Of a stretch of 64,000 bases of DNA, positions 17,980 through 28,964 are shown one piece after another. A model generated the notes under the pieces. It was not told the DNA's origin. It did no database searches and saw nothing but the letters and a program-made list of their open reading frames with translations. The position numbers and the translations under genes are program-made. Origin of the DNA: an uncultured bacterium (GTDB lineage: Bacteria; Cyanobacteriota; Vampirovibrionia; Gastranaerophilales; JAILCC01); contig CASDUJ010000011.1 of NCBI GenBank assembly GCA_949283935.1, positions 42,855 through 106,854 of the forward strand. The letters run 5' to 3'. Positions within the stretch are counted from its first letter, which is position 1, and each line of letters starts with the position of its first letter.

Positions 17980-20900
17980 TTAAATGGCTTCACTATCAAG
18001 AGAATGAGCTTTTATTTCCATTACATCTCCCCAATTGTTTTTGAGTTCATTTAGCAAATCATTTGATAAATTTACCCATAAAGATGGATTTACAAGGATT
18101 CTCTTTCCATCTATGTTGAAAATTACAGGATCTGTCCCTTTGTATTTCACAAAAGTTTCTCTTATATCAATTATATTTTCGTATTTTATTTTTTTTGTAA
18201 TCGTTAAATTAATTATATTTGTATTTTCTACAGGTTTTACACTATCTACAAAAATTTTAATTGAGGAATTTTCTTCATCTTCTGTTTTGTTTAATTTCCC
18301 AGCCAAAATTACTTTGGATTCAGGCTGCAAAAATTCCGAATATAATGCCATATTTTTGGAAAAAAGAATGAAATCAATACTCCCTGTTAAATCTTCGATT
18401 GTGCCTACTTTGTAAGGGCTTCCAGGTTTTGTATTACCTTTTTTGTCTGTTTTTTCTTTTGTGATTAGTGATTTTACTCCTGTTAAAAGTCCGCAAATAG
18501 TTATTGAATCTCCATCTTTTAAATCTTGTAGCTCACTAATGTTATGTGTTGTCAAAAAGGGTAAATGCTTTTCTATACTTGATAAAGGATGCGATGTAAC
18601 GTAAAATCCTAAAAGATCTTTTTCGAAAATTTGTATTTCGTTATCTGTAAATTCTTCTTCATTTCCTACCAATTTAACCTGAATGGGGGTGCTAAAAGAA
18701 CCAAAAATATCCATTTGACCAGATTCTTCACGTTTTATCTGTTCATCTGCTCTTGCCATTATGTAATCTATATTTTCAAACAATTGTTTTCTGCTGGCTC
18801 CTGTAAATGAAAAAGCTCCAACTTTTATAAGACTTTCTAGCGTTCTTTTGTTGCAACTTTTAACTCTTTTGCAAAAATCATACATATCTTTAAAAGGTGC
18901 AATGGCTCTTTCTTTTGCAACTTCTTCCATAAAAGCTATTCCTACATTTTTTACAGAAGCTAAACCAAAACGAATGTTATCTTTATCAGGCGAAAAATCA
19001 GCTTTTGAAAAATTAATATCAGGGGGCAAAACTTTTATGCCTAATTTTTGACATTCTGCTATGTATGCTTGAGTTTTTTCTTGGTCATTTTTTACACTTG
19101 ATAATAAAGCTGAAAAATATTCTATAGGATAATGAACTTTTAAATAAGCTGTTTCATAAGCTACATAAGCATAACAAACTGTGTGTGCCCTATTGAAACA
19201 ATATTGAGCAAATTTAGTCATATTATCATAAAGTCCATTGGCTTTTTTTTCGTCAACTCCGTTTTTAACTGCTCTTTCTATGAAAATAGGACGATTTTTT
19301 TCCATAATTTCCATATTCTTTTTTCCCATAGCTTTACGTAAACTATCTGCTTCTCCCATAGTGTAATTTGCTAGTACTTGTACAATTTTCATAATTTGTT
19401 CTTGATAAACCATAGTTCCGTATGTATCCTTTAAAATAGGTTCAAGTAAAGGATGCTCGTATGTTATTTCTTCTCGACCAAGTTTTCTGTTCACAAATGT
19501 ATCTGTGTATTTAGCTTCTATAGGTCCTGGTCTGTACAAAGCTACTAGTGCGCTTATATCTTCAAATACCGAAGGATGCATAGCTTTTACTAATTGTTTC
19601 ATTCCAACCGATTCTAATTGAAATACTCCGTTAGTTTCTCCTCTGGCAAGTAATTCGTAGACTTTTTCATCATTAAGTTCCAAATGATTCATATCAAGTT
19701 GTTCGCCAGTTCGTTCTTTTATCATATCTACGGCATTTTGAATAATAGTTAAGTTCCTTAAACCTAAAAAGTCCATTTTTAATAAACCTACATCATCAAT
19801 ATTAGACATAGGATAAGTTACAACTACATTTCCCTCTTTGCCTTTTTGCAAAGGAACAGATTCCATTAATGGATCTTTTGCTATAATAACTCCCGCTGCG
19901 TGTGTGCCTGTATTAAAAGTTAATCCTTCAATAGATTTTGCTATGTCTATTATTTCTCGTATTTTAGAATCTGAATCATATATTTCTCTTAAAGGCATTC
20001 CTTCTTTTAAAGAATCATCTATTACGGCTTTAGGACCTGTAACCATCATTTTTGTTAAATTATTTGAAGTAGTAAAATCTAATTTTAAAACTCTTGCAAC
20101 TCCTTTTATTGCAGCTTTTGCTGCAAAGGTGCCAAATGTAATTATTTGGCAAACTTTATCTTCACCGTATTTCCTCATAACATAATCTATAACTTGTGAG
20201 CGTTTTTCTATACAAAAATCAATATCAACATCAGGCATACTTATACGATCTGGATTCAAAAATCTTTCAAACATTAAACCATGTTTTATTGGATCAATTT
20301 CCGTTATTCCTAATGCATAAGCTATTAAGCTTCCTGCAGCTGAACCTCTTCCTGGACCTACAGGGATGTTATGAGTTTTAGAATAATTTACAAAATCCCA
20401 AACAATTAAAAAATATGCGGCAAATCCCATTTTTTCTATTACACTAAGTTCGTATCTGTATCTTTCATCCAGTTCTGGGGTAATTTCGCCGTAACGTTTA
20501 ATTAAACCGTCTTTTACAAGTTTTGTTAAATAAGTTTCTATTGTATAACCTTGGGGAACTTCATAGTTGGGAAGTAGTGTTTTGCCTAATTCCAATATTA
20601 AGTTGCATTTGTCTGCAATTTTTATTGTGTTATTTATACATTCTTCAAATAATTCATCTTCCATCCAACTAAAAATTTTACGTAATTCTTCTTTTGTTTT
20701 TACGTAAAATTCATTGTTTGGAAATCTCATTCTGTTTGGATCATCGTAATCTTTGCCTGTTTGGAGGCATAATAATATATCTTGTGCTTTTGAATTTTCA
20801 GGTTTTAAATAATGGCTATCATTTGTTATGACCATTTGTATGTTAAATTCTTTTGCTATGTTAATTAAAATAGGATTAGCTTGCTTTTGTTCTTTTAAAT

Positions 20901-21426
20901 CATGGTCTTGAAGTTCAATGTAATAATCATCTTCAAAAACTTCTTTGTACCATTTAGCAGTTTCTTTAGCTTTATCTATTTTTCCTTGAAGTACATAAGA
21001 ATTTATTTCTCCTCCAAGGCAAGCACTCAAACATATTAAACCTTCCGAATATTTTTTTATAAGTTCATGATTAATTCTTGGTTTGTAATAAAATCCTTCT
21101 AAATGTGCAATACTTACTAATTTTATTAAATTTTTGTACCCAATTTTGTTTTTTGCTAACAAAATAAGATGAAAAGTAGGATTATTATTTGGATCTTTTA
21201 CATTTATGTCTCCTGTGTGTACATAAAATTCACAACCTAATATGGGCTTTATGTTGTTTTGTTTAGCCCGCTTGTAAAAATCTATTGCCCCGTACATTAC
21301 CCCATGATCTGTAATAGCACAAGCAGGCATGTTATTTTCTTTGCAAAAATCTACTAGTTCCTTAATCTTTATAGCGCCATCTAACAAACTATATTCTGTA
21401 TGTAAATGTAAAGGCACATAAGACAT
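17980..21426 (-). CDS. dnaE: DNA polymerase III subunit alpha
   Basis: Replicative polymerase. From the ATG at 21424-21426 the protein has 1148 residues and opens with the PHP domain motif PLHLHTEYSLLDGAI. The palm domain has PDVDIDF with the catalytic aspartates, preceded by VGPGRGSAAGS. A helix-hairpin-helix and an OB fold (about 985-1065) lie near the C-terminus. The frame continues 48 codons upstream, but those residues are unlike the family, and AAGGGATTTGG lies in front of the chosen start. It is the DnaE1 type; no PolC is visible. Confidence 0.97.
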   Translation of the reverse strand: MSYVPLHLHTEYSLLDGAIKIKELVDFCKENNMPACAITDHGVMYGAIDFYKRAKQNNIKPILGCEFYVHTGDINVKDPNNNPTFHLILLAKNKIGYKNLIKLVSIAHLEGFYYKPRINHELIKKYSEGLICLSACLGGEINSYVLQGKIDKAKETAKWYKEVFEDDYYIELQDHDLKEQKQANPILINIAKEFNIQMVITNDSHYLKPENSKAQDILLCLQTGKDYDDPNRMRFPNNEFYVKTKEELRKIFSWMEDELFEECINNTIKIADKCNLILELGKTLLPNYEVPQGYTIETYLTKLVKDGLIKRYGEITPELDERYRYELSVIEKMGFAAYFLIVWDFVNYSKTHNIPVGPGRGSAAGSLIAYALGITEIDPIKHGLMFERFLNPDRISMPDVDIDFCIEKRSQVIDYVMRKYGEDKVCQIITFGTFAAKAAIKGVARVLKLDFTTSNNLTKMMVTGPKAVIDDSLKEGMPLREIYDSDSKIREIIDIAKSIEGLTFNTGTHAAGVIIAKDPLMESVPLQKGKEGNVVVTYPMSNIDDVGLLKMDFLGLRNLTIIQNAVDMIKERTGEQLDMNHLELNDEKVYELLARGETNGVFQLESVGMKQLVKAMHPSVFEDISALVALYRPGPIEAKYTDTFVNRKLGREEITYEHPLLEPILKDTYGTMVYQEQIMKIVQVLANYTMGEADSLRKAMGKKNMEIMEKNRPIFIERAVKNGVDEKKANGLYDNMTKFAQYCFNRAHTVCYAYVAYETAYLKVHYPIEYFSALLSSVKNDQEKTQAYIAECQKLGIKVLPPDINFSKADFSPDKDNIRFGLASVKNVGIAFMEEVAKERAIAPFKDMYDFCKRVKSCNKRTLESLIKVGAFSFTGASRKQLFENIDYIMARADEQIKREESGQMDIFGSFSTPIQVKLVGNEEEFTDNEIQIFEKDLLGFYVTSHPLSSIEKHLPFLTTHNISELQDLKDGDSITICGLLTGVKSLITKEKTDKKGNTKPGSPYKVGTIEDLTGSIDFILFSKNMALYSEFLQPESKVILAGKLNKTEDEENSSIKIFVDSVKPVENTNIINLTITKKIKYENIIDIRETFVKYKGTDPVIFNIDGKRILVNPSLWVNLSNDLLNELKNNWGDVMEIKAHSLDSEAI

Positions 21427-21670
21427 ATTCCAAATCCCTTCTTTTACTAATTTTACCACGCTAAATTGAACCCTAAAAGTTTTTATAAAGAAAATTTTAC
21501 ACAGAGTTTTAAATATTTTTTCTATTAATATTTCTTTACAAGATACAAGTCTGTAATTCAGTAGAAACAAGACATAAAAAAAATTTACGAATTTTAATGA
21601 TAAAAATTGCTAAATTATCACCTTTTTTTGATAATATAAAACTACAGAAAGGAAACAGGTTAGAGCATAT

Positions 21671-22132
21671 ATGCAACAATCCCCATTTTTAAATGAAAAG
21701 ACTAGTATTGAAAAATTAAATATTGAACAAGAAAAAACTAGCCTTGGAGCTTCAGTTTTGCTTGCCAGAAGCGAAATACCTGATTCTCATAGAAGACAAG
21801 CAGATAGTTATATGATTTTGAAGACGCATTATGGCATGCCTGTAGTAAATCCTTCTATTAATTTGGATGAAAAGAAATTTTTGGCTAAATTTGATTTTAA
21901 TCCGTTAGAATATTCTACTGTGAAACAAATTAATGATGAATTAACAATAATGCAAAAATGGCATGAAACAGCTGATAAAGAATTAATTTCAGCTTCCGAT
22001 AAAATTATTGCAATAAGAGTAAAAGAATTAAAAAGCATTATTGCTTCTAAATATGTCAAAATTTCTAACGAAATATATAATGGATACAAAGCTCTTGAAA
22101 GATATTTAGAAGAAATTTCAAAATATCATTAG
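21671..22132 (+). CDS. Unrecognised 153-residue helical protein
   Basis: No family is recognised. The sequence is polar with a predicted helical C-terminal half (about 82-150) rich in Lys and Glu. There is no signal peptide, no membrane segment and no cysteine. AAAGGAAAC lies upstream of the ATG. It is divergent from dnaE and ends 2 bp before the stop of the converging rpoD gene, so it appears to be a single-gene unit. Base composition matches its neighbours. Confidence 0.7.
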   Translation: MQQSPFLNEKTSIEKLNIEQEKTSLGASVLLARSEIPDSHRRQADSYMILKTHYGMPVVNPSINLDEKKFLAKFDFNPLEYSTVKQINDELTIMQKWHETADKELISASDKIIAIRVKELKSIIASKYVKISNEIYNGYKALERYLEEISKYH

Positions 22133-22134
22133 TT

Positions 22135-23166
22135 TTAGTTTTGATCCAAATAATTTTTTAGTCCCTTAACTTCTGCATTGTTTTTGCAAAGTTTTTTCAG
22201 TTTACATATTGCTCTGTTTTCAATTTGGCGCACTCTTTCTCTTGATACATTGTATTTGCTGCCAATTTCTTCTAAAGTTTTCTTTTGCCCATCGTCATCA
22301 AGCCCGTAACGTAAAATTAAAATATCTCGTTCCTTTTGACTTAATCTGCCTAACATTTCTTTTACTTCTGTCATTAAATTATCTTGAGTAACTTGTGAAT
22401 CCGGAGCAATTGAAGCTTCGTCAATTAACACATCGGCAATTTTTGCATTTTCTTCTTTTTGATTAATTGGGGTTTCTAAACTTATTGTCCCTTGCGCTGC
22501 TCTTATTACATATCTCAATTTTGAAAGTGACATATCAAGTTTTTCAGCTATTTCTTCTTTTGTTGGTGTTCTGTGTAAAGTGTTTTTTAAGTCTCTTGTA
22601 GCTTTCTTGATTTTACTCAAAGTTTCTATCATATGAACAGGAAGTCTAATGGTTCTTGATTTGTCTGCAATACCCCTTGTGATGGCTTGTTGTATCCACC
22701 ATGTTGCATATGTTGAAAATTTGTAGCCCTTTGTGTAATCAAATTTTTCTGCAGCTTTTATTAAACCAACATTACCCTCTTGAATTAAATCAAGAAAAGT
22801 TAGACCTCTTCCTATATATTTTTTTGCAATACTTACAACTAACCTTAAATTAGCTCTCACTAATTTGTTTTTGGCATTTTCATCATCATATTCTTGTATT
22901 TTTCTAGCAACTTCTAGTTCTTCTGCTTGTGAAAGCAAAGGAATTTTTCCTATTTGTTGCAAATAAATTTTTACTGAATCATCTGAAAAACGAAGTTCTC
23001 TTACAAGTTCTCCTGTTTGTTCTTCTTGTTCTTGAGAATCTTCTTCTACAAAACTTTCAAAGTCAATATCAATATCTGATGTATCGTTTGTTTCGTCATT
23101 TGGAATATATTTTGAATCTAATTTTTCTTCATCTGACATGGAAATTGCCAATCCTTTTTTTGACAT
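22135..23166 (-). CDS. rpoD: Primary sigma factor, sigma-70 family
   Basis: A 343-residue RNA polymerase sigma subunit. A short acidic N-terminus replaces region 1.1. Region 1.2 ([18 protein letters not shown]), region 2 ([17 protein letters not shown] and [15 protein letters not shown]), region 3 and region 4.2 ([20 protein letters not shown]) are complete. Length and the missing region 1.1 match cyanobacterial-type SigA. Promoters in this window show TTGnnn-N17-TATAAT forms that such a factor would read. GGGAGAG precedes the ATG. Confidence 0.95.
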   Translation of the reverse strand: MSKKGLAISMSDEEKLDSKYIPNDETNDTSDIDIDFESFVEEDSQEQEEQTGELVRELRFSDDSVKIYLQQIGKIPLLSQAEELEVARKIQEYDDENAKNKLVRANLRLVVSIAKKYIGRGLTFLDLIQEGNVGLIKAAEKFDYTKGYKFSTYATWWIQQAITRGIADKSRTIRLPVHMIETLSKIKKATRDLKNTLHRTPTKEEIAEKLDMSLSKLRYVIRAAQGTISLETPINQKEENAKIADVLIDEASIAPDSQVTQDNLMTEVKEMLGRLSQKERDILILRYGLDDDGQKKTLEEIGSKYNVSRERVRQIENRAICKLKKLCKNNAEVKGLKNYLDQN

Positions 23167-23231
23167 TTTATCTCTCCCTTATTTTATAACATGTAAATTG
23201 TGTAAGTAATACACAATATTGATGATTTTTT

Positions 23232-23978
23232 CTAAACTTCCTGCTGTCTTAAAAATTCAAACATTAAAATTCCTGCTGCATTTGATACATTTAGAGAATT
23301 AAATTCTCCTTTCATTTTAATTTTTATTGTCATATCACTTTTTTGTTTTGTTAATTTACTTACTCCTTGATTTTCTCCTCCAAGTACAAAAACTGTATTA
23401 GAATTGTACTTAATATCATAGTAATTTTGTTCTCCATTTGCTTCTGCTGCGTAAATCCAATATCCATATTCTTTTAATAAGTCTATAGTGTTGTTTAAAT
23501 TAGAAACTTGTACAATTGGAATTAAAGAAACTGCACCTGCACTGCATTTTTCTACTGTAGAATTTACTAAAGAAGTATTTCTTTTGGGAATAATAACTGC
23601 ATCAGCTCCTGCACATTTTGCACTTCTTATTATTGCTCCTAGATTATGTGGATCTTGAATTCCATCTAGTATTATTATTAAAGAATTTTCTTCTTTGTTT
23701 TTTATGTTTTTTAATACATTTTCTAAATCAGTATATTGAATCGGGGAAATGTAAGCTATAATCCCTTGGTGAGATTGATTTGTTATAAAAGATAATTTCT
23801 CTTTTGGTACATTTTGTATTGGGATTTTACTTTCTGTGGCCATTTTTATTATGTTGGCTATTTTAGGATCTTTTTTTGCATGCTGGGAAATCAATATTTT
23901 ATTTATCCTTTTTGTTCTGTTAGATTGAAAAAGTGCTTCTACTGCATTTTTTCCGTATACTATATCTTTATTTTCCAT
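23232..23978 (-). CDS. rlmB: 23S rRNA 2'-O-methyltransferase, RlmB/TrmH family
   Basis: A SpoU-type SAM methyltransferase of 248 residues. The N-terminal RNA-binding domain starts with YGKNAVEALF. The knotted catalytic domain holds the three SPOUT motifs: LDGIQDPHNLGAIIRSA, VLGGENQGVSKL and SLNVSNAAGILMFEFLR. The overall layout fits RlmB, which methylates G2251 in 23S rRNA, but paralogues with other rRNA targets look similar. CGAGG lies before the ATG. Confidence 0.88.
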   Translation of the reverse strand: MENKDIVYGKNAVEALFQSNRTKRINKILISQHAKKDPKIANIIKMATESKIPIQNVPKEKLSFITNQSHQGIIAYISPIQYTDLENVLKNIKNKEENSLIIILDGIQDPHNLGAIIRSAKCAGADAVIIPKRNTSLVNSTVEKCSAGAVSLIPIVQVSNLNNTIDLLKEYGYWIYAAEANGEQNYYDIKYNSNTVFVLGGENQGVSKLTKQKSDMTIKIKMKGEFNSLNVSNAAGILMFEFLRQQEV

Positions 23979-24092
23979 ATTAACCTCGTTAAATTCTGTT
24001 TTTATATTTTATAACGAGTTAAAAAAAAAATATAGCAAACAAAAAGACCATTCAATTGGAAAGGTGTTTTTCTATTTGGACTATTTTGAAAA

Positions 24093-24776
24093 TTATGCTT
24101 TCTGAGGTTTTCTTCCACAACCTCTAATTTCGTCGCAATAACCTTTAATTTCACATTTAGGTACTAAATATTCTTTTAGCCAAGGTTCTTCTGCTATAAC
24201 TAAATCACACATCTTTTTTACTAATGTTCTTATTTCTAATTGTGCATTGGTACATAATCTTAATTGTGCTAAATGCATTAGCTCTCTTAAATTCAAACTT
24301 ACCACAAGTGAACTTGTTGTTGCATTAGGTAAAATTGCTCTGGCATCTTCTGCAGGAATTCCTGCGGTTATCATTTTTTCGTAAAAATTGGAAATTTTTT
24401 CCATTAATTCTTTGTATTCTTCATTTAAATTAGAATTTTCAATTTTTGGCGGGGTAATGTATTCAAAATTACCTTTTTCTGTTACATAACGCTGTGATTT
24501 TTGAGAAAAAGACATGTGTCTGTGTCTAACAAGTTGATGAGTACAAGCCCTCGATACTCCACTAATTGCAAAAACAAATTGACAATGTTCAACTGTACTG
24601 TGATGTCCTGAACTTAGAACCTTTTTTACAAGGTTTAGCATTTTTCCTTCATCGCAAGAATCTTCCCAAATTTTAATTGGATATAAAGCACTGTAGCATG
24701 TTCTGCAAGCTACATATATTGTCTTTAAAGTGTGTTCCGGTTTGCTTAACAAATTTACTATTGGGAAGTTAGTCAT
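24093..24776 (-). CDS. thyX: Flavin-dependent thymidylate synthase
   Basis: Makes dTMP from dUMP using methylene-tetrahydrofolate and FADH2. At 227 residues it has normal length. The family signature RHRHMSFSQKSQRY (RHR-x7-S) is near residue 85, and the substrate region ARAILPNATTSSLVVSLNLR near 145. ThyX replaces ThyA in many host-associated and anaerobic bacteria. AAAAGGAG precedes the ATG, and the rpmE terminator overlaps the leader region. Confidence 0.96.
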   Translation of the reverse strand: MTNFPIVNLLSKPEHTLKTIYVACRTCYSALYPIKIWEDSCDEGKMLNLVKKVLSSGHHSTVEHCQFVFAISGVSRACTHQLVRHRHMSFSQKSQRYVTEKGNFEYITPPKIENSNLNEEYKELMEKISNFYEKMITAGIPAEDARAILPNATTSSLVVSLNLRELMHLAQLRLCTNAQLEIRTLVKKMCDLVIAEEPWLKEYLVPKCEIKGYCDEIRGCGRKPQKA

Positions 24777-24792
24777 ATAGTTCTCCTTTTCT

Positions 24793-24824
24793 TATAAAAA
24801 CAGCTCACATATTGCGAGCTGTTT
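24793..24824 (-). terminator. Terminator of rpmE
   Basis: A 9-bp stem (AAACAGCTC / GAGCTGTTT, 9-nt loop) is followed on the minus strand by TTTATAAG. It lies 25 bp after the rpmE stop and just before the thyX ribosome site, so partial read-through into thyX is possible. Confidence 0.85.
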
Positions 24825-24849
24825 AAACCAAATTTTATAGCCCGTTTGA

Positions 24850-25056
24850 CTATTTTTTTGCTTGTTGATATCTTTTTTTGAATTTTTCAACTCTACCTTC
24901 CGTATCAACAATTTTTTGTTGCCCTGTAAACAAAGGATGGCAAGCATTGCATATTTCAACTCTAATGTTTTCTTCAGTTGAACCGGCTTCAATTTCATTG
25001 CCGCAAACACATTTAATTTTTACTTTTTTATATTCAGGGTGTATTCCTTCTTTCAT
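24850..25056 (-). CDS. rpmE: 50S ribosomal protein L31
   Basis: A 68-residue large-subunit protein starting [12 protein letters not shown] at 25054-25056. The zinc-binding cysteines are CVCGN and CNACHP, so this is the zinc (C+) form. The [19 protein letters not shown] block is diagnostic. The frame is open 22 codons further upstream, but AAAGGACACTT sits in front of the internal ATG and the extra residues are not L31-like. Confidence 0.95.
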   Translation of the reverse strand: MKEGIHPEYKKVKIKCVCGNEIEAGSTEENIRVEICNACHPLFTGQQKIVDTEGRVEKFKKRYQQAKK

Positions 25057-25130
25057 TTTTAAGTGTCCTTTCTTTAAATACAAGTCATGTCCTAAATCAT
25101 AGCACAAAAAATTTTTTTTCAATAGACAAA

Positions 25131-26483
25131 TTAATAAATATCCACATTTGCCATCATTTCTTTTAAGGTTTGTATTGTATTTTGCATATTAACACTTTCT
25201 TTAATACTTTGTTGTAAAAATCTATTAATAGAAGGCATAAGTTCTATTGCAATATCTAATCTTGGATTTGAACCGGCTTGGTACATTCCTACGTCAATAA
25301 GATCTTTGCTGTCACGATATGTAGCTAAAAGAGTTCGCATTTTAGCTGCGGCTTGTTGATGTTCAGGGTCTGTAATTTCAGGAAAAAGCCTGCTTATACT
25401 TCCTAAGACATCAATTGCAGGATAATGATTCATTTCTGCTACTTTTCTGCTCAAAAATACGTGTCCATCTACAATACCTCTAACTGTGTCAACAACAGGG
25501 TCATTTATGTCTTCTCCTTCCATAAGTACCGTGTAAAGTGCTGTAATAGAACCTTTTGGACTTGTTCCCGTTCGTTCTAAAGCCTTTTGTAACCAAGAAA
25601 ATATTGAAGGAGGATAACCTTTCATAGTAGGAGGTTCTCCAATAGAAAGACCTACTTCTCTTCCTGCCATTGCACATCTTGTAACAGTATCTGTCATTAA
25701 AAAAACTTTTTTACCTTGATCTCTAAAATATTCGCAAACAGCTGTTGCACTTAAAAGAGCCTTTTGTCTTATTAAAGGAGGTTGGTCTCCAGTTGAACAT
25801 ACAAGAACTGATTTTTTCATACCTTCTGGGCCTAATGAATTTTCTATGAATTCTTTTACTTCTCTTCCTCGTTCACCTATTAATGCCATAACATTTACAT
25901 CAGCTTCTGAGTTTCTTGCAATCATTCCAAGCATTGTGCTTTTCCCAACACCTGAACCTGCAAATAATCCCATCCTTTGCCCTGCTCCAAAGGTAAGTAA
26001 AGAATCAATCGCTCTTATTCCTGTCGAAAACATATTTTTTATAATGGGACGATCAAATGCCCCAGGAGGAGGGCTCTCTACACTTACCCATTTTGCGCCA
26101 GAAATATCTAAAGGTTTTCCATCTAAAGGATCTCCAAGAGGACTAATTAAGCGACCAAGTAAAAAATCTCCTACAGGAAGCATTATAGGACTTCTTGTAG
26201 TTGAAACTAAACTGCCTTGCCCTATACCTGCTCCATCATACAATAATAAAAGTTGCGCTGCATCTCCTTTGAAGGCAACAACTTCTGCAGCTTTTTTTTC
26301 TCCATTATGTGTTTCTATAAAACATAAATCACCAATTTTTAGTCCAGGAAGTTTTACTTCTACTGTTAAACCAAGTAACTTAGAAACACTACCTTTGTAA
26401 TCATATAATTTAGTTTGGTTGAGAATTTCAACCGCACGTTTTTTCATAAATTCAATTGATTTTTCTGTGCTCTGATTTAACAT
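25131..26483 (-). CDS. fliI: FliI/YscN-family flagellar export ATPase
   Basis: A 450-residue hexameric ATPase that drives export through the flagellar type III apparatus. The nucleotide site has Walker [10 protein letters not shown] near residue 176 and [12 protein letters not shown]. The ALFTR-like region appears as [33 protein letters not shown], split over several motifs, and the [11 protein letters not shown] block is present. No FliH, FliJ or other export component is adjacent. Flagellin in the same window favours FliI over a virulence type III ATPase. GAAGGA precedes the ATG. Confidence 0.9.
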   Translation of the reverse strand: MLNQSTEKSIEFMKKRAVEILNQTKLYDYKGSVSKLLGLTVEVKLPGLKIGDLCFIETHNGEKKAAEVVAFKGDAAQLLLLYDGAGIGQGSLVSTTRSPIMLPVGDFLLGRLISPLGDPLDGKPLDISGAKWVSVESPPPGAFDRPIIKNMFSTGIRAIDSLLTFGAGQRMGLFAGSGVGKSTMLGMIARNSEADVNVMALIGERGREVKEFIENSLGPEGMKKSVLVCSTGDQPPLIRQKALLSATAVCEYFRDQGKKVFLMTDTVTRCAMAGREVGLSIGEPPTMKGYPPSIFSWLQKALERTGTSPKGSITALYTVLMEGEDINDPVVDTVRGIVDGHVFLSRKVAEMNHYPAIDVLGSISRLFPEITDPEHQQAAAKMRTLLATYRDSKDLIDVGMYQAGSNPRLDIAIELMPSINRFLQQSIKESVNMQNTIQTLKEMMANVDIY

Positions 26484-26546
26484 TTTTTTCCTTCAATTTC
26501 TTAATATTATAACATTTTGAATTGCTTTTACAAAATAAATTATAAT

Positions 26547-28964
26547 TTAACCTGCGGACATAAAAGATTGCATTTGTGTCAATTGTTCTTCTATTACATT
26601 TTTAAGTAGAGGATATTTTTCAATATTGTCTTCTTGAGTAAATTTTATGGCTGCATTTCTTGCTGCTTCCAATATTTCTACATCATTAACTAAATCGGCT
26701 ATTAATAAATCAGGAAGACCACTTTGGCGTGTTCCCATAAATTCTCCTGGACCTCTTAATTGTAAATCTTTTTCTGCTATAACAAAACCATCATTAGTTT
26801 GGGTCATAATATTTAATCTTGCTTTGGTTTCAGCTGATTTTGTATCTGAAACAAGAATACAATATGATTGTTTGGCGCTTCTCCCTACCCGACCTCTCAA
26901 TTGATGAAGTTGAGATAAACCGAAACGTTCAGCATTTTCAATCATAATAACAGTTGCCTCTGGTACATCTACTCCTACTTCTATTACAGTTGTGGATACA
27001 AGTATATCAAATTTTCCTTCTTTAAATTTTTTCATATTTTCTTCTTTTTCTTGTGATGAAAGTTTTCCGTGTACCAAACCAATGTTTAAATCTGGGAAAA
27101 TTTTTGCTTTTAGTCTTTCTGCTTCCTTTGTAGCTGCTTTAGCAGAAAGAGTTTCGCTTTCATCAATTAAAGGAAACACTATGTATGCACGATTTCCTTT
27201 TTTAATTTCATCTCTTATAATTTCGTAAGCTTTGGTTCGCATTGTGTTTCCATTTATAAAATTTGTTATTACTGGTTTGCGACCTTTGGGGAGTTCATTT
27301 ATTGTTGTTATATCTAAATCTCCATGTACACTTAAAGCTAATGTCCGAGGTATTGGGGTGGCTGTCATAGTTAATAATTGCGGGTTTATACCTTTTTGGG
27401 CAAGTTCTTTGCGTTGTTTAACGCCAAATCTGTGCTGTTCATCTACTACTACTGCTCCTAGGTTTTTGAATTCGATTCCTTCTTGAATAAGCGCATGAGT
27501 TCCTACGGCTATTTGTGTTTGACCATTTGCTAAATTTATTTGCATTTCTCTTTTTATCTTAGTTTTTTGTTTGCCAACAAAAAATCCTACGTGTAAACCT
27601 AAAGGAGTTAACCATTTCGTAAAATTTTTATAATGTTGCTCTGCAAGAATTTCCGTAGGTGCCATTATAGCTCCTTGGTAACCATTTTCAACAGCTGCAA
27701 GTAACATCATGCAAGCTACAACTGTTTTTCCGCTGCCTACATCTCCTTGAAGTAGTCTTTGCATTGGTTCTGTTGAATTTAAATCACATAAAATTTCGTT
27801 AAAAGCTTTGTTTTGCCCTTCTGTTAATTTAAATGGAAGTGATTTCACAAATTTGTCAACTAAACCTTGAGGTTTTATGTTTATTTTTTTACTTTTAATT
27901 GTTCTTTTTACTTGTTCTTTTATTAACAAAAATTTTAATTGTAAAACAAAAAGTTCCTCAAATATCAAAGTTTTTTTGGCCTGTTCTAATATTTGAAAAT
28001 TATTCGGAAAATGTATTTGTTTTATAGCTGTTTGTTTATCTAATAATTCGTTTTCTTGAATAATGTTATTGGGTAAAAGATTGTTTATTTTGTCTATATA
28101 ATTTTCTATTGCATTAAAAATTGCTCTGCGTAAAGTTTTTGCATTCATATTTTCACAAAGTGGATATATGGGAACTATTCTTGCATTGTGAATTATATCT
28201 TTTTGTTCAAAATCAGCACTTATAACTGTTGCTTCTTGCTTTTCAATATTAAAGCCACCATAATATTTATCTTTTTGAGCAATTCCTGAAAGAATTATAT
28301 TTGAACCTTTTGGATAACGGGATTTGTAATGCTCTTGCATTTTTCTGTTGATTTTTTGATAAAACCAAGTGGATTTTACTCTACCTGTTCCATCACTTAC
28401 TGTAATTGTTAAAATACATAATCCTTTACGATTAGGGCTATTGTATATGTTTACATCTTTAATTTCTCCAAAAATAGTAACATTTTCTCCTTCTTTTACA
28501 TCTTTGATTTTTGTTCGTTTTGAGTAATCTATATGTTTAGATGGGTAGTAGTTGAGTAAATCCATAACAGTAAAAATTTTTAATTTGTTTAAAATTTGTG
28601 CAATTTTAGGACCTACACCTTTGCAATATGTTACATCTGTAATTTTGGGATCATTATTTATGGAATCTTTAGGTTTTTCCAATTTGATTGTTTCAATATA
28701 AGGTTCTACTAAAAGTTCACAAAATTCATTTATAACCTTAATTCTTTCAGCTATGCTTAAAAGATGATAACAACTAAATTTTTGATATATGTTGCGCCAT
28801 TTTTCATTTTTAGGTAATAATTTTATTATTTTTTTTATTTCTGCAAGTATGTATTTGGCAAATGATTTGGTCTTTCCGTCTATGTTTATATAGCGGTTTT
28901 TACTTTCTATTTCAAGAGCTTTTTTTATTGCTTCGCGATTTTCAAGTTTTTCAATGAGTTTCAT
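26547..28964 (-). CDS. recG: ATP-dependent DNA helicase RecG
   Basis: Remodels stalled replication forks and branched DNA. At 805 residues it is longer than the E. coli protein, with about 120 extra N-terminal residues. The wedge/OB domain (about 165-260) is followed by the helicase core: GDVGSGKT (motif I), DEQHRFGVKQR (motif II), TATPIPRTL (motif III) and LHQLRGRVGRS (motif VI). The ATG overlaps the last 14 bases of the CHASE2 cyclase gene, so translation is probably coupled. Confidence 0.97.
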   Translation of the reverse strand: MKLIEKLENREAIKKALEIESKNRYINIDGKTKSFAKYILAEIKKIIKLLPKNEKWRNIYQKFSCYHLLSIAERIKVINEFCELLVEPYIETIKLEKPKDSINNDPKITDVTYCKGVGPKIAQILNKLKIFTVMDLLNYYPSKHIDYSKRTKIKDVKEGENVTIFGEIKDVNIYNSPNRKGLCILTITVSDGTGRVKSTWFYQKINRKMQEHYKSRYPKGSNIILSGIAQKDKYYGGFNIEKQEATVISADFEQKDIIHNARIVPIYPLCENMNAKTLRRAIFNAIENYIDKINNLLPNNIIQENELLDKQTAIKQIHFPNNFQILEQAKKTLIFEELFVLQLKFLLIKEQVKRTIKSKKINIKPQGLVDKFVKSLPFKLTEGQNKAFNEILCDLNSTEPMQRLLQGDVGSGKTVVACMMLLAAVENGYQGAIMAPTEILAEQHYKNFTKWLTPLGLHVGFFVGKQKTKIKREMQINLANGQTQIAVGTHALIQEGIEFKNLGAVVVDEQHRFGVKQRKELAQKGINPQLLTMTATPIPRTLALSVHGDLDITTINELPKGRKPVITNFINGNTMRTKAYEIIRDEIKKGNRAYIVFPLIDESETLSAKAATKEAERLKAKIFPDLNIGLVHGKLSSQEKEENMKKFKEGKFDILVSTTVIEVGVDVPEATVIMIENAERFGLSQLHQLRGRVGRSAKQSYCILVSDTKSAETKARLNIMTQTNDGFVIAEKDLQLRGPGEFMGTRQSGLPDLLIADLVNDVEILEAARNAAIKFTQEDNIEKYPLLKNVIEEQLTQMQSFMSAG

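Noticed and set aside
21427..21570. 48-codon N-terminal extension of dnaE
   Set aside because: DnaE proteins begin right at the PHP motif PLHLHTEYS; the extension is unlike the family and the ATG at 21426 has a ribosome site.
24041..24071. Weak inverted repeat after thyX (AAAAAGACC / GGTGTTTTT)
   Set aside because: Only three GC-containing pairs plus an internal mismatch; too weak to call a terminator.
25131..26483. fliI as part of a virulence type III secretion system
   Set aside because: No secretin, needle or other type III gene is present, while flagellin is, so flagellar export is the simpler reading.
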